A stretch of 64,000 nucleotides of DNA from Bacillus sp. REN10 (GCF_016820555.1 NZ_JADHDW010000004.1:62001-126000); one strand, 5' to 3'. Shown: positions 23,725-31,730, numbered from the stretch's first letter. Notes: generated by a model not told the origin, from the letters alone. Numbers and translations: made by a program.

Positions 23725-24534
23725 TTATGCTAAAAAAGGGTGTAGATGACCGCTGAAACAGACACACTCTTTTTCATAACCTGCTTCATCTAACACCTCG
23801 AAGTACTGCTCATCCAACAAACGATTGACGATTCCCCAGTAATAGCCAAATATTCGCTCGATCCGTTTTCCGCTTTTCAATTTGCGGAATAGAATGCTTA
23901 ATGCTTGGCGACCGAGTTGAGCGCGGTTTTCTTCTGTGAAGTGAAAGTAAAATTTTGTGGATAACTGAACCACTCGATACCCTTCTTTAATCATACAAGG
24001 GTCATTCCAAATAGCTTTAGCGTAGGAAATAAATGATGCGGGTACATCGTGTAAACTACGTGTTTTTAAAGACTGATTAGTTTTTATAAGAGTACTAGTT
24101 TGAGGGGATGTCATTTGTGTCACGATTGTTTCTTGCTGTGGCGCAGGCTCGGCCGGTTTGCTCGCTGGGGTGGGGGTGTCATTCATCCAGCGCTGAAACA
24201 CCCAAAGATTGCTTGATTGCGAGTGGTTCTTTCTCTCTGTGGCATGCACTTGTAAAATGCCGAGTTGGACCGCTTTTCGTCTCATGCGGTGAAACGTTGA
24301 TTCAGACACGGGCCCGAATTTGCTTTTTGCCGCTTTCAATAATGTGGCAATCGAGGCGTTGCTGACACCTGCCACTTTCGCGCAAAAACGAATCAACGTT
24401 TTCAAGCAAATCAATTCACTTTTTGTAAAATCCCCTTTATGCTCAAATAAAAAGGCTTCCATGTGATGATTAAACTCTTGTAAGTTACGAAATTGGCTAT
24501 GTGACTGAAATTGAGTAATTGGACCTGAACGCAT
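23725..24534 (-). CDS. Winged-helix DNA-binding protein, Rep-like
   Basis: 269 residues, start ATG at 24534 with GGAGGG eight bases upstream. The N-terminal half has a predicted winged-helix region (TKSELICLKTLIRFCAKVAGVSNASIATLLKAA and SESTFHRMRRKAVQLGIL), resembling helix-turn-helix proteins found on Bacillus chromosomes and plasmids that are distantly related to replication initiators. A Pro/Thr/Gln-rich linker (about 120-160) joins it to a C-terminal helical domain. The role is unknown; it may be a plasmid-derived gene. Confidence 0.65.
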   Translation of the reverse strand: MRSGPITQFQSHSQFRNLQEFNHHMEAFLFEHKGDFTKSELICLKTLIRFCAKVAGVSNASIATLLKAAKSKFGPVSESTFHRMRRKAVQLGILQVHATERKNHSQSSNLWVFQRWMNDTPTPASKPAEPAPQQETIVTQMTSPQTSTLIKTNQSLKTRSLHDVPASFISYAKAIWNDPCMIKEGYRVVQLSTKFYFHFTEENRAQLGRQALSILFRKLKSGKRIERIFGYYWGIVNRLLDEQYFEVLDEAGYEKECVCFSGHLHPFLA

Positions 24535-24622
24535 ATAAAGTGCCCTCCATTTTTATATCTTTATCCTTTATATAGAAAGAATGGAATGAAAAGGGCACCT
24601 TAATGAAAAAAGGAGAGTATCT

Positions 24623-25309
24623 ATGGGAAAAATTGCGCTTGTGGCTGGAGCAACAGGATTGGTGGGAATGAAGCTTGTGCAGCAATTATTAGCCGCTCCA
24701 GAATATGAAAAAGTGATCACGCTCGTTCGGCGTGCGTCGGGAATGGCGCATGATAAGTTAGAAGAGCAAGTCGTCCATTTTGATTCTCTCAATCAGCTCA
24801 TGTTGGATGGACGAGTGGATCATGCTTTTTGCTGTCTTGGCACCACCATCAAAAAGGCGAAAACGAAAGAGGCCTTTCGCGTCGTCGATTTGGATTATCC
24901 GCTACGGCTGGCTCAGCTGGCCAAAAGGCATCACGCTTCTCAATTTCTGGTCATTTCCTCGATGGGAGCGAGTGTAGCATCGCCGTTTTTCTACAGTCGG
25001 GTCAAAGGGGAGCTCGAACAGCGCTTGCAGACGCTCGAACTGAACGGGCTTCATCTTTTTCGGCCATCGCTTTTATTAGGTGAGCGCTCGGACTTTCGTT
25101 TCGGTGAAGCGGCTGCCGAAAAATTCTTCCAAGCGTTTCCGTTTCTATTTGCAGGCCCGATGAAAAAATATAAGCCGATTCATGCCGAGACGGTGGCTCG
25201 CGCAATGGTAGCGGCGGCGCTAACGGAGAAGAGCGGTGTGCATATATACGAATCTGACCAGATAGATGAAAAAAGGGTGTGTCCAAAAAGTGGGAGAAAT
25301 CGCTCGTAA
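24623..25309 (+). CDS. NAD(P)-binding oxidoreductase (atypical SDR, HTATIP2-like)
   Basis: 228 residues. The Rossmann start KIALVAGATGLVGMKLVQQL binds NAD(P); further atypical-SDR features are FCCLGTTIKKAKTKEAF, VISSMGASVASPFFYSRVKGELE (YxxxK) and LFRPSLLLGER. Related to YwnB/HTATIP2-type proteins of unknown substrate. AAAGGAGAG precedes the ATG. The last dozen residues (RVCPKSGRNRS) have no family counterpart and run into the terminator region, so the end may be altered. Confidence 0.83.
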   Translation: MGKIALVAGATGLVGMKLVQQLLAAPEYEKVITLVRRASGMAHDKLEEQVVHFDSLNQLMLDGRVDHAFCCLGTTIKKAKTKEAFRVVDLDYPLRLAQLAKRHHASQFLVISSMGASVASPFFYSRVKGELEQRLQTLELNGLHLFRPSLLLGERSDFRFGEAAAEKFFQAFPFLFAGPMKKYKPIHAETVARAMVAAALTEKSGVHIYESDQIDEKRVCPKSGRNRS

Positions 25310-25314
25310 GGTCA

Positions 25315-25361
25315 AAGAAGCAGCCAGAAAGTCAGTTTCCTTGACTTTCTGGCTGCTTCTT
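25315..25361. terminator. Strong bidirectional terminator between convergent genes
   Basis: A perfect 20-bp stem: 25315-25334 (AAGAAGCAGCCAGAAAGTCA) with 25342-25361. It touches the stop codon of degV on the other strand. Confidence 0.8.
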
Positions 25362-26211
25362 ACTCGTTTTCCCAAATGAGTGCAATCGTTCCTTCTCCTG
25401 CATGAACAGCGATGGTTGAGCTGATTTCGCCAATGACAAATTTTGCGTTTGGCAGTTCTTTTTCAAGCATTTGCTGGAAAGCTTGGGCTTTTTCTAAGAC
25501 GTTGCCGTGCATAATACGAATTTCAGGGACGTGATGTGTTTCATATTTTTCCTTGACAATCTCCAACACACGCTTAAGCGCTTTCTTCTCAGAGCGCACT
25601 TTTTCGCATAATTCGAATTCCCCGTTGCTATTGACACAAATGATAGGTTTCACTTGTAAAATGGTACCGAGCAAATAGGATGTACCGGACATGCGGCCTC
25701 CTTTATAAAATTGCTCGAGGCTTCCTAACAGCACTAAGTTTTGTGAGTTAGCTGTTTCTTCATTCAGCTTTTCAGCGATTGTTTCTGGGTCTATATGCTC
25801 ATCCGCATATGCCATTCCTTTATATATCAACGAAGTAATCGCATAAGACATCGATTTAGAATCGACCATATGAACGTCGATTCCGGCGAGTTCCGCTCCT
25901 GCTTTAGAAGTCGCATATGTGCCGCTTAGTTTACTAGAGACATGAATGGCTACCGCACATTCATACTCTTCTTTTAATCTTTCAAATAAATGAGCAAACA
26001 CGCCCACTGGCGGCTGTGAAGTTTTTGGAATGTCCTTCTCCGCTTTAATTCTCGTATATAATTCATCGGTCGTTAACGTAATGCCGTCCTCAAATGCATC
26101 CTCACCGAAAATAATGCTCAAAGGAACCACATACACATCTGGATGATTGCGCAACTCTTCCGTAATAAAGGCTGTACTATCTGTCACCCAAGCAATCTTC
26201 TTTTTTGTCAT
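25360..26211 (-). CDS. DegV family fatty-acid-binding protein
   Basis: 283 residues. The DegV signature is clear: WVTDSTAFIT at the N-terminus, DGITLTTDELY, TSQPPVGVF and HVSSKLSGTY, and the C-terminal GEISSTIAVHAGEGTIAL. Family members bind a fatty acid in a closed cleft and, as FakB, present it to the FakA kinase for phospholipid synthesis. AAAAGGATG precedes the ATG. No kinase partner lies in the window, so which FakB-type role it has cannot be said. Confidence 0.93.
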   Translation of the reverse strand: MTKKKIAWVTDSTAFITEELRNHPDVYVVPLSIIFGEDAFEDGITLTTDELYTRIKAEKDIPKTSQPPVGVFAHLFERLKEEYECAVAIHVSSKLSGTYATSKAGAELAGIDVHMVDSKSMSYAITSLIYKGMAYADEHIDPETIAEKLNEETANSQNLVLLGSLEQFYKGGRMSGTSYLLGTILQVKPIICVNSNGEFELCEKVRSEKKALKRVLEIVKEKYETHHVPEIRIMHGNVLEKAQAFQQMLEKELPNAKFVIGEISSTIAVHAGEGTIALIWENE

Positions 26212-26287
26212 ATCTTCATCCTTTTCCAGGTACTAAATTCCCCGAATATTGTAGTATTTTGTAGAGATAATTATACCTTGATCGGGG

Positions 26288-26316
26288 AGTGCCTGTCACG
26301 CCCCGATTTTTGTCGA
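26288..26316 (+). repeat. Dispersed 30-bp repeat (family A), copy 7
   Basis: AGTGCCTGTCACGCCCCGAT...TTGTCGAT in intergenic DNA. Here the flank makes a hairpin: ATCGGGG (26281-26287) pairs with CCCCGAT inside the repeat. Confidence 0.8.
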
Positions 26317-26454
26317 TTCTGTTGACAAAATGGAGCGGTGCCAGAATTTTGATCTTCGGCTGTTGAAAGGATAAAGCTGTGGATAATATGTATGGAGGAC
26401 TGGAGGGGAAGTGGGTGAAGAATAACATGTAGGTGGGGGCAACAGCCTATAAAT

Positions 26455-26485
26455 GCCCGATCGGTTCGGGCCTGCACGATGCAGG
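26455..26485. other. Tandem short hairpins in gene-free DNA
   Basis: GCCCGA (26455-26460) pairs with TCGGGC (26466-26471), and directly after it CCTGCA (26471-26476) pairs with TGCAGG (26480-26485). It lies in the 26212-26690 gap, where no gene is evident. It might be part of an unrecognised small RNA or a site; it does not fold as a tRNA. Confidence 0.35.
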
Positions 26486-26641
26486 TTACAAAAGTGTTGC
26501 AACTTTATCTTTTGTTCCTCTTTTCATCAGTGGGAGATGAAGAAAACTCTCATTAATTGAAGTTTCACTTTATTTTGATAGACAAGGTTTTTACTATATC
26601 GAAAAAATAATATTTTTTTAAATCTAAATTATTAAAATATA

Positions 26642-26670
26642 TTGACATAATGATTAGTGTCTGATAATTT
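26642..26670 (+). promoter_or_regulatory. Candidate promoter for the T-box leader and brnQ
   Basis: TTGACA (26642-26647), 17 bases, then TAATTT (26665-26670), about 20 bases upstream of the leader RNA. Confidence 0.55.
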
Positions 26671-26689
26671 ATTAATCAATTAATAAAGT

Positions 26690-26953
26690 CTATGACGAGA
26701 AAGAGTACGAGAAGACCCCTGTTCTCCAGAGAATCGGCAGTTGGTGAGAGCCGATGTTCAGGACTTGTCTGAAAATCATCTCTGAGATGCAAAGCTGAAC
26801 AATAGTAAGCTTTGACGGGATTTCCGCCGTTATCATGGAGCGCGTATGATTGTACGTGACTGGAGAGCTGTTCGTGTCTTTACAGATATGAACGGAATAA
26901 GGGTGGTAACGCGAGCACAAACTCGTCCCTATTTTTGGGGACGGGTTTTTTTA
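26690..26953 (+). ncRNA. T-box riboswitch leader, isoleucine type
   Basis: A classic tRNA-sensing leader upstream of brnQ. The T-box core GGGTGGTAACGCGAG is at 26901-26915. Stem I spans about 26693-26800 with the AGAGAATCGG...GAGAGCCGAT distal region. The specifier loop strand TGAAAATCATC places the codon ATC (Ile) at 26775-26777 followed by A. A terminator hairpin (ACTCGTCCC at 26921 with GGGACGGGT at 26938) plus a T run closes it. Uncharged tRNA-Ile should stabilise the antiterminator and switch on branched-chain amino acid uptake. The specifier assignment is by pattern, not by full folding. Confidence 0.9.
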
Positions 26954-26984
26954 TTTTTCCAGAATCGGTACATACGCATTTTTT

Positions 26985-27012
26985 GTTCAGCTGCAGGTGC
27001 TAGCGACTAGTG
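26985..27012 (+). repeat. Dispersed repeat family B, copy 2
   Basis: GTTCAGCTGCAGGTGCTAG... is near-identical to 2652-2680 and, as there, is followed shortly by CCGCATTTCTT. It lies between the T-box terminator and the brnQ ribosome site. Confidence 0.7.
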
Positions 27013-27064
27013 GACAGCACCTTCCGCATTTCTTATTTCACAAAAACAAAAGGAGAGATCTGCA

Positions 27065-28387
27065 ATGAAAAAATTAGACACTTTATTTATTGGCTTAATG
27101 TTATTTTCAATGTTTTTTGGAGCAGGGAACCTGATTTTTCCGCCTCATTTAGGGGCGCAGTCAGGCACATCTTACTGGCTCGCGATGGCTGGGTTTATTA
27201 TCACAAGTGTTGGTTTGCCGTTTGCCGTCTTGTTAGCTGTCTCACTTGTGAAAGATGGAGCACCAACGATCGGCAACCGCGTGCATCCAGTTTTCAGTAA
27301 AGTCTTTATGTTTGGCGTGTACTTATCGATTGGTCCGTTTCTTGGCATCCCGAGAAATACGAACGTGGCGTATGAAATGGGCGTGAAACCATTTTTAAAT
27401 GAAACATGGAATCCAGCATTGACATTATTTCTCTATACATTTGTTTTCTTTGCCCTTGTGTATGTGATCAGCTTAGACCCTTCGAAAATGGAAAAATATT
27501 TAAGCCGCTGGATCACACCCGTACTACTTGTGGCGATGGTTGTTCTTTGCGTCGTTGGCTTCATGAAATTAGATGCACCAATGCAATCACCAACAGCAGG
27601 GTATGAAAGTGGTGCGTTATTTAAAGGATTTATCGAAGGATACAACACAATGGATGCCTTAGCCGCTTTAGCGTATGGCATCGTCATTCTTACATCGATT
27701 CGCCAAAAAGGAATCACGGACAGTAAAGCATTAACGAAGTACACATTAAAGGCTGGGATGATCGCTGGCGTCTTGCTTTCATTAGTGTACATCAGCCTTG
27801 GTTTAATCGGCGGTAAAATGGCAGCGAGCGGCACTTTTGAAAATGGGACAGACATTTTAACAGCGACATCGGTTCTTTTATTAGGACAAAACGGCATGAT
27901 CTTGCTTGGCTTGATTTTCACGTTAGCGTGCTTTACAACGGTTGTCGGTTTAACGACGTCTTGCAGCCAATACTTCGCCGAGCAATTTCCGAAAGTCAGC
28001 TATAAAACATTAGTGCTCGTATTAACGCTTGTTGGATTTACGTTAGCGAATTTAGGGCTTGCCCAAATTTTAAAAGTATCAGTGCCATTCCTTGTGACGG
28101 CGTATCCATTAACGATCGTGCTTATCGTCCTAACATTCTTCCACCGCTACTTTAAAAATACCAAGAAAGTATACGGAAGCACCGTCTTATTCACCGGGGT
28201 ATTCGCTGTACTCGGAGGACTGCACACATTCGGCATGAACTTAGGGCCACTCCAAACCGTAAGAGAACAGCTTCCACTCGCCCAATTCGGCCTAGAATGG
28301 ATCGTTCCAGCGTTAGTCGGTGCAGCTCTGGGATTATTACTAAGTCAATTTGATAAAAAAACAGACACAGTGGGAGAATTGGCCTAA
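27065..28387 (+). CDS. brnQ: Branched-chain amino acid carrier protein BrnQ
   Basis: 440-residue LIVCS-family sodium-coupled carrier for leucine, isoleucine and valine. The N-terminal signature GLMLFSMFFGAGNLIFPPHLG is clear (residues about 10-30), and the protein has about twelve hydrophobic segments. AAAAGGAGAG precedes the ATG. It is placed behind an Ile T-box, so expression should rise on isoleucine starvation. The gene ends directly at a dispersed repeat followed by a terminator. Confidence 0.95.
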   Translation: MKKLDTLFIGLMLFSMFFGAGNLIFPPHLGAQSGTSYWLAMAGFIITSVGLPFAVLLAVSLVKDGAPTIGNRVHPVFSKVFMFGVYLSIGPFLGIPRNTNVAYEMGVKPFLNETWNPALTLFLYTFVFFALVYVISLDPSKMEKYLSRWITPVLLVAMVVLCVVGFMKLDAPMQSPTAGYESGALFKGFIEGYNTMDALAALAYGIVILTSIRQKGITDSKALTKYTLKAGMIAGVLLSLVYISLGLIGGKMAASGTFENGTDILTATSVLLLGQNGMILLGLIFTLACFTTVVGLTTSCSQYFAEQFPKVSYKTLVLVLTLVGFTLANLGLAQILKVSVPFLVTAYPLTIVLIVLTFFHRYFKNTKKVYGSTVLFTGVFAVLGGLHTFGMNLGPLQTVREQLPLAQFGLEWIVPALVGAALGLLLSQFDKKTDTVGELA

Positions 28388-28417
28388 GGTGCCTGTCACT
28401 CCCCGCAATTTGTCGAA
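28388..28417 (+). repeat. Dispersed 30-bp repeat (family A), copy 8
   Basis: GGTGCCTGTCACTCCCCGCA...TTGTCGAA begins at the base after the brnQ stop codon and is followed by an ATGAAAAGCCAGGA hairpin nearly identical to the one after copy 10. Confidence 0.85.
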
Positions 28418-28419
28418 TG

Positions 28420-28449
28420 AAAAGCCAGGACATTGATCCTGGCTTTTTT
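28420..28449 (+). terminator. Terminator after brnQ, joined to repeat copy 8
   Basis: AAAAGCCAGGA (28420-28430) pairs with TCCTGGCTTTT (28437-28447) plus T. A second repeat copy follows seven bases later. Confidence 0.82.
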
Positions 28450-28456
28450 GGCCTGA

Positions 28457-28484
28457 GGTGGCTGTCACGCCCCGAAGTTATTGG
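28457..28484 (+). repeat. Dispersed 30-bp repeat (family A), copy 9, divergent
   Basis: GGTGGCTGTCACGCCCCGAA then GTTATTGGC; the 3' end differs from the consensus. It marks exactly where the decayed FecCD permease sequence begins. Confidence 0.7.
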
Positions 28485-28945
28485 CAAAATCTATGTGGAA
28501 ACGGAATGGATGCTTTACTTCTTGTCGTTTTGTGCTCTTGTTGGCGGATTTGCGGCTGCCTTTTTCGTTTATTTGTTAGCTATTCGAAAGGGCGAATTGC
28601 TTCCCATGAGTTTAATTTTGGCGGGAGTAGCAGTCACCACTGCTTTACAGACGGTCATTACTGTATTGCCGATTCAGTTAGCTTCAGGAAATTTTGAGTT
28701 TGCGAGGCAATGGTTGCTTAGGCCGTTGTGGGGAGTGAGCTGGAGCTTTGTTTTTGCTATTTTGCCGTGGATACTGCTCATTGTGCCACTGGCTTGGTAT
28801 CGAATGACGATATGGCATTCGGTTGAAAAAGGAACGAAAACGGATCATTGCGATGGCCGTGATGCTAGCCCCTATATGTGTAGCTTTTGGGGGAGGCATC
28901 GCTTTCCTTGGATTAATTGCTCCGCATATTGCGAAAAGAACATGA
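28484..28945 (+). pseudogene. FecCD-type siderophore ABC permease remnant
   Basis: From about 28484 the frame reads a FecCD permease interior (FLSFCALVGGFAAAFFVYLLA, then GELLPMSLILAGVAV). Near 28820 the family match shifts frame: RLKKERKRIIAMAVMLAP, then VAFGGGIAFLGLIAPHIAKRT ending at a TGA at 28943. The first half of the gene is missing, having been cut at a dispersed repeat. The segment with the conserved LGDEVATGLG region and the C-terminus are also absent. It is therefore a non-functional relic of an iron-siderophore uptake operon. Confidence 0.8.
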
Positions 28946-29272
28946 AGAAAATCTCCGTTTTATTACTAACCTGTATTATAATAGGAATTGTGATGGATGG
29001 TTGCGGTGGAAAAGAAAAAGCGGCCAAAAAAGAAAATTGAGCGAAAGAAGAAACAGTGAAGGCGAATCATAAATTGGGGGAGGAAGATATTCCTGCTAAT
29101 CCGAAACGCATTGTTGATTTATCAGGATCTGCTAAAGAATTAATGATTATGGGATTAACACCGGTCGCTCACTCCAATACATATAAAGAAAAAACATTTT
29201 TTCATTGAAAGATTCCATTCCTGTTGGTGATCCTTGGATGGGAGAAGCAAAAGTGGAAGCCAATTCCTGTTA
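28942..29272 (+). pseudogene. Siderophore-binding lipoprotein remnant (FecB/FhuD-like)
   Basis: Starts with a lipoprotein signal MKKISVLLLTCIIIGIVMDGC and continues EKAAKKEN, but a TGA interrupts the frame at 29038. Reading through gives IPANPKRIVDLSGSAKELMIMGLTPVAHS, the N-terminus of periplasmic-binding-protein-like siderophore receptors. A frameshift near 29205 continues as SLKDSIPVGDPWMGEAKVE before a stop. The rest of the gene is absent. Together with the permease remnant upstream this is a lost iron-uptake operon. Confidence 0.78.
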
Positions 29273-29323
29273 AAGTAGGAATTTTCGAAATAATCAAATA
29301 AGAGGAAGCCGAGGGTTTAGCGG

Positions 29324-29338
29324 TGATAAGGATTATCG
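29324..29338 (+). promoter_or_regulatory. Candidate Fur box
   Basis: TGATAAGGATTATCG closely matches the 7-1-7 Fur consensus (TGATAAT-N-ATTATCA). It lies four bases before the ATG of the MATE gene and overlaps its AAGGA ribosome site. It may be inherited from the decayed iron-uptake locus upstream. Confidence 0.5.
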
Positions 29339-29341
29339 AAA

Positions 29342-30685
29342 ATGAATGAAAAAAGATTAGAGCAACCTTTGTTGACATTAACTCATCGCCAATATTTAGC
29401 TGTGGCGTTGCCGTTCGTTTTTTTAAATTTAACGACGCCTTTATTAGGGGCGGTTGATACGGCTGCGATTGGCCAATTAAGAGAACCCGCCTTGATCGCA
29501 GCGGTAGCGGTCGCCACAATGATTTTTAATACGATTTTATGGTTGTTCGGCTTTTTGCGGATGAGTACTTCGGCCTTTGTGGCACAGGCTGTTGGAGCGA
29601 AAAAGAAAGAAGAGGAATGGTTTGCTGTTTCCAGACCTTTGCTTTTCGCTTGGATCATTTCGTTTCTAGTAGTCGTGCTGCAAGTGCCGATTGAAAAAGC
29701 AGCATTGGCATTGATGAATCCAGGTAATGAGGTGGCTGTTTATGTCTCCATTTATTATGGCATTCGGATATGGTCCATCCCGATTTCGCTTACGAACTAT
29801 GTACTGATGGGCTGGTTAATGGGAAAGGGCTTGGTTAGAAAAACAGTCTTACTGCAAATCGGTTTGAATATGGTGAACATCGGCTTAAATATTTGGTTTG
29901 TATTAGGGTTAAACTGGGGGATTCAAGGTGTCGCTTGGGCGACGGTTGTAGCTGAAATGTTTGCCCTCGTGATCGGCCTTTTCTTTGTGAAACAGCAAGT
30001 ATCGGCAGAAAGGCTGAACGTGTCCTGGAAAAAGACTTTCGATGTCTCTGCTTTATGGAACATGCTGAAAATGAACCGAGATTTATTCATTCGCACGATC
30101 TGTCTATTGTTTGTGTTTAATGTATTTACCGCTAAAGGAGCGGATTTTGGCACAGACATTCTGGCGGCCAACGCGATTTTATTGCAAGTTCATTTTTTAA
30201 TGGCAGCTGTGTTTGACGGTTTTGCCAATGCGACAAGCATGTTTACAGGGCGGGCAGTTGGTGCAAAATCTAACACTCTCTATCGTGACATTTTGAAAAA
30301 GGCAGCGAATTGGTCTTGGATCAGCGGTGGAATCGTAGCGCTACTATTTTATCTCTTGCAACAGCCGTTATTGCAATTATTCACGAACACAGACGAGATC
30401 GTTATGCTTGCAGAAAAATATGCTTGGTGGATTGTGCTATTCCCGCTGACTGCAGCGAGCGGCTTAATATTTTTCGGCATATTTACAGGAGCAACATACG
30501 TCAAACCTGTCCGCAACTCGATCCTACAAGCCGCCGTTCTTTTCTTTTTAGTATACATACTAGCCATCCCACCTTTCGGAAACCACGGACTATGGTGCGC
30601 CTTCATCATCTTTAGTCTAAGCAGAAGCGTCTTCTTGGTGCCTGTCACTCCCCGGAATTTGTCGAATGAAAAGCTAGGATATTAA
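29342..30685 (+). CDS. MATE family efflux transporter (DinF-like)
   Basis: 447 residues with about twelve membrane segments. It starts LTHRQYLAVALPFVFLNLTTPLL and contains VDTAAIGQL, typical of DinF-subfamily MATE antiporters that export drugs or organic acids using sodium or protons. The ATG at 29342 overlaps a Fur-like site. The normal C-terminal end is followed by 15 residues, VPVTPRNLSNEKLGY, encoded by a dispersed repeat and part of the adjoining terminator hairpin. A link to siderophore export is possible given the relics upstream and the Fur site, but this is inference. Confidence 0.9.
   Translation: MNEKRLEQPLLTLTHRQYLAVALPFVFLNLTTPLLGAVDTAAIGQLREPALIAAVAVATMIFNTILWLFGFLRMSTSAFVAQAVGAKKKEEEWFAVSRPLLFAWIISFLVVVLQVPIEKAALALMNPGNEVAVYVSIYYGIRIWSIPISLTNYVLMGWLMGKGLVRKTVLLQIGLNMVNIGLNIWFVLGLNWGIQGVAWATVVAEMFALVIGLFFVKQQVSAERLNVSWKKTFDVSALWNMLKMNRDLFIRTICLLFVFNVFTAKGADFGTDILAANAILLQVHFLMAAVFDGFANATSMFTGRAVGAKSNTLYRDILKKAANWSWISGGIVALLFYLLQQPLLQLFTNTDEIVMLAEKYAWWIVLFPLTAASGLIFFGIFTGATYVKPVRNSILQAAVLFFLVYILAIPPFGNHGLWCAFIIFSLSRSVFLVPVTPRNLSNEKLGY
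30637..30666 (+). repeat. Dispersed 30-bp repeat (family A), copy 10, inside a coding end
   Basis: GGTGCCTGTCACTCCCCGGA...TTGTCGAA encodes PVTPRNLSN at the C-terminus of the MATE protein. The following ATGAAAAGCTAGGAT hairpin matches that after copy 8. Confidence 0.85.
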
Positions 30686-30697
30686 TCCTGGCTTTTT
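30669..30697 (+). terminator. Terminator after the MATE gene, joined to repeat copy 10
   Basis: AAAAGCTAGGAT (30669-30680) pairs with ATCCTGGCTTTT (30685-30696) with one G-T pair, followed by T. The stop codon of the MATE gene lies in the loop (TAA at 30683-30685). Confidence 0.8.
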
Positions 30698-30775
30698 TGT
30701 GTGCACCTACTTCGAAAATGTAGATAGGTGATATGTTATTGTGTAAGTATGAAAAGCAGAAAAGGAGGAGTTCAT

Positions 30776-31639
30776 GTGACGAAATTGATAGAAAAAGCAA
30801 TGGCGTTTGCGATTGAAGCTCATCAAGGACAAATGAGAAAACAATCAACGGTGCCTTATATTGTTCATCCGCTGTCTGTCGGAATGATTTTGCAAAAATA
30901 TCGGTGTCATGAACGAACGATCGCGGCCGGAATTTTGCATGATGTGTTAGAAGATACGCAGGTGACGCGCGAACAACTCATTCACCATTTTGGCTATGAA
31001 GTAACCAGCTTAGTAGAAGAAGCTTCGGAAAAAGATAAATCATTGCCGTGGAAAATAAGAAAAGAGCAAACCATTCAAGGAATCAAACATCTCTCGAAAG
31101 AAGCCACGACTATTGTTTGTGCGGATAAACTTCACAATCTCTCCTCCATTTATGAAGATTATAAACAAATAGGTGATCAAGTATGGGATCGTTTTAACAG
31201 CGGCAAGGAGCAACAAAGCTGGTATTATCAATCATTGATCATTCAATTATTTCAAACGGATGTCCCTATTCAATTACTGTTGCAACTTGACCAAAAAGCA
31301 CAAAGAGTGTTCGGGCAAAATCCGATGCTCCCTCGCCGGCAACTCGATGCCTATTTCCGCTTTCCTTATGGAATCAATGAGGAGCAAAGGAAATCTTGGG
31401 GAAAAGACCCGGAAAAACGAAAGCAACTGACGGTCTTCCACCGAATGGAAACACTCTATCGAACGCAAGATCCGCGAGTTCAAGATGTTTTGTCATTGCT
31501 AGAACAGCATGGAATCAACTGGCAAAGCAATTCAGATGGCCCTTTTTTGATCGCTAGCTTATGTTTGGCTATTCATGAACACTATCAAATGGATGAGTTA
31601 GAAATGGTAAGGCGTGCCTTTAGGAATTTGTGTAAATAA
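30776..31639 (+). CDS. HD-domain ppGpp hydrolase-like protein (MESH1/SpoT N-terminal type)
   Basis: 287 residues from a GTG at 30776 (AAAGGAGGAG upstream). The HD metal motifs are plain: VPYIVHPLSVG, AAGILHDVLEDT and CADKLHNL, as in the hydrolase half of RelA/SpoT enzymes and MESH1. No synthetase or TGS domain is present. The C-terminal third (about 190-287) is not recognised. It may remove pyrophosphate from (p)ppGpp or another nucleotide. Single gene; the end abuts a degenerate dispersed repeat. Confidence 0.82.
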   Translation: MTKLIEKAMAFAIEAHQGQMRKQSTVPYIVHPLSVGMILQKYRCHERTIAAGILHDVLEDTQVTREQLIHHFGYEVTSLVEEASEKDKSLPWKIRKEQTIQGIKHLSKEATTIVCADKLHNLSSIYEDYKQIGDQVWDRFNSGKEQQSWYYQSLIIQLFQTDVPIQLLLQLDQKAQRVFGQNPMLPRRQLDAYFRFPYGINEEQRKSWGKDPEKRKQLTVFHRMETLYRTQDPRVQDVLSLLEQHGINWQSNSDGPFLIASLCLAIHEHYQMDELEMVRRAFRNLCK

Positions 31640-31661
31640 GATGCCTGTCACTCCCGAGTAA
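31639..31661 (+). repeat. Dispersed 30-bp repeat (family A), copy 11, truncated
   Basis: GATGCCTGTCACTCCCGAG only, without the TGTCGAA end, directly after the stop codon of the HD-domain gene. Confidence 0.7.
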
Positions 31662-31730
31662 GTAAGCCTCTCCGTGATTGTAGGTGTAGAGGCTGTTATG
31701 TACTAATTTTATCAGAAAGGAATGTGAGCA

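Noticed and set aside
26271-26502. Several overlapping minus-strand open frames across repeat copy 7
   Set aside because: They overlap the same repeat in different frames, lack start signals, and match no family.
26430-26520. tRNA gene
   Set aside because: The tandem hairpins do not form a cloverleaf and there is no CCA-adjacent acceptor stem.
28417-29040. Intact 207-residue membrane protein
   Set aside because: The frame joins a repeat, a FecCD fragment and a lipoprotein signal in one chain; family matches change frame inside it, so it is a relic.
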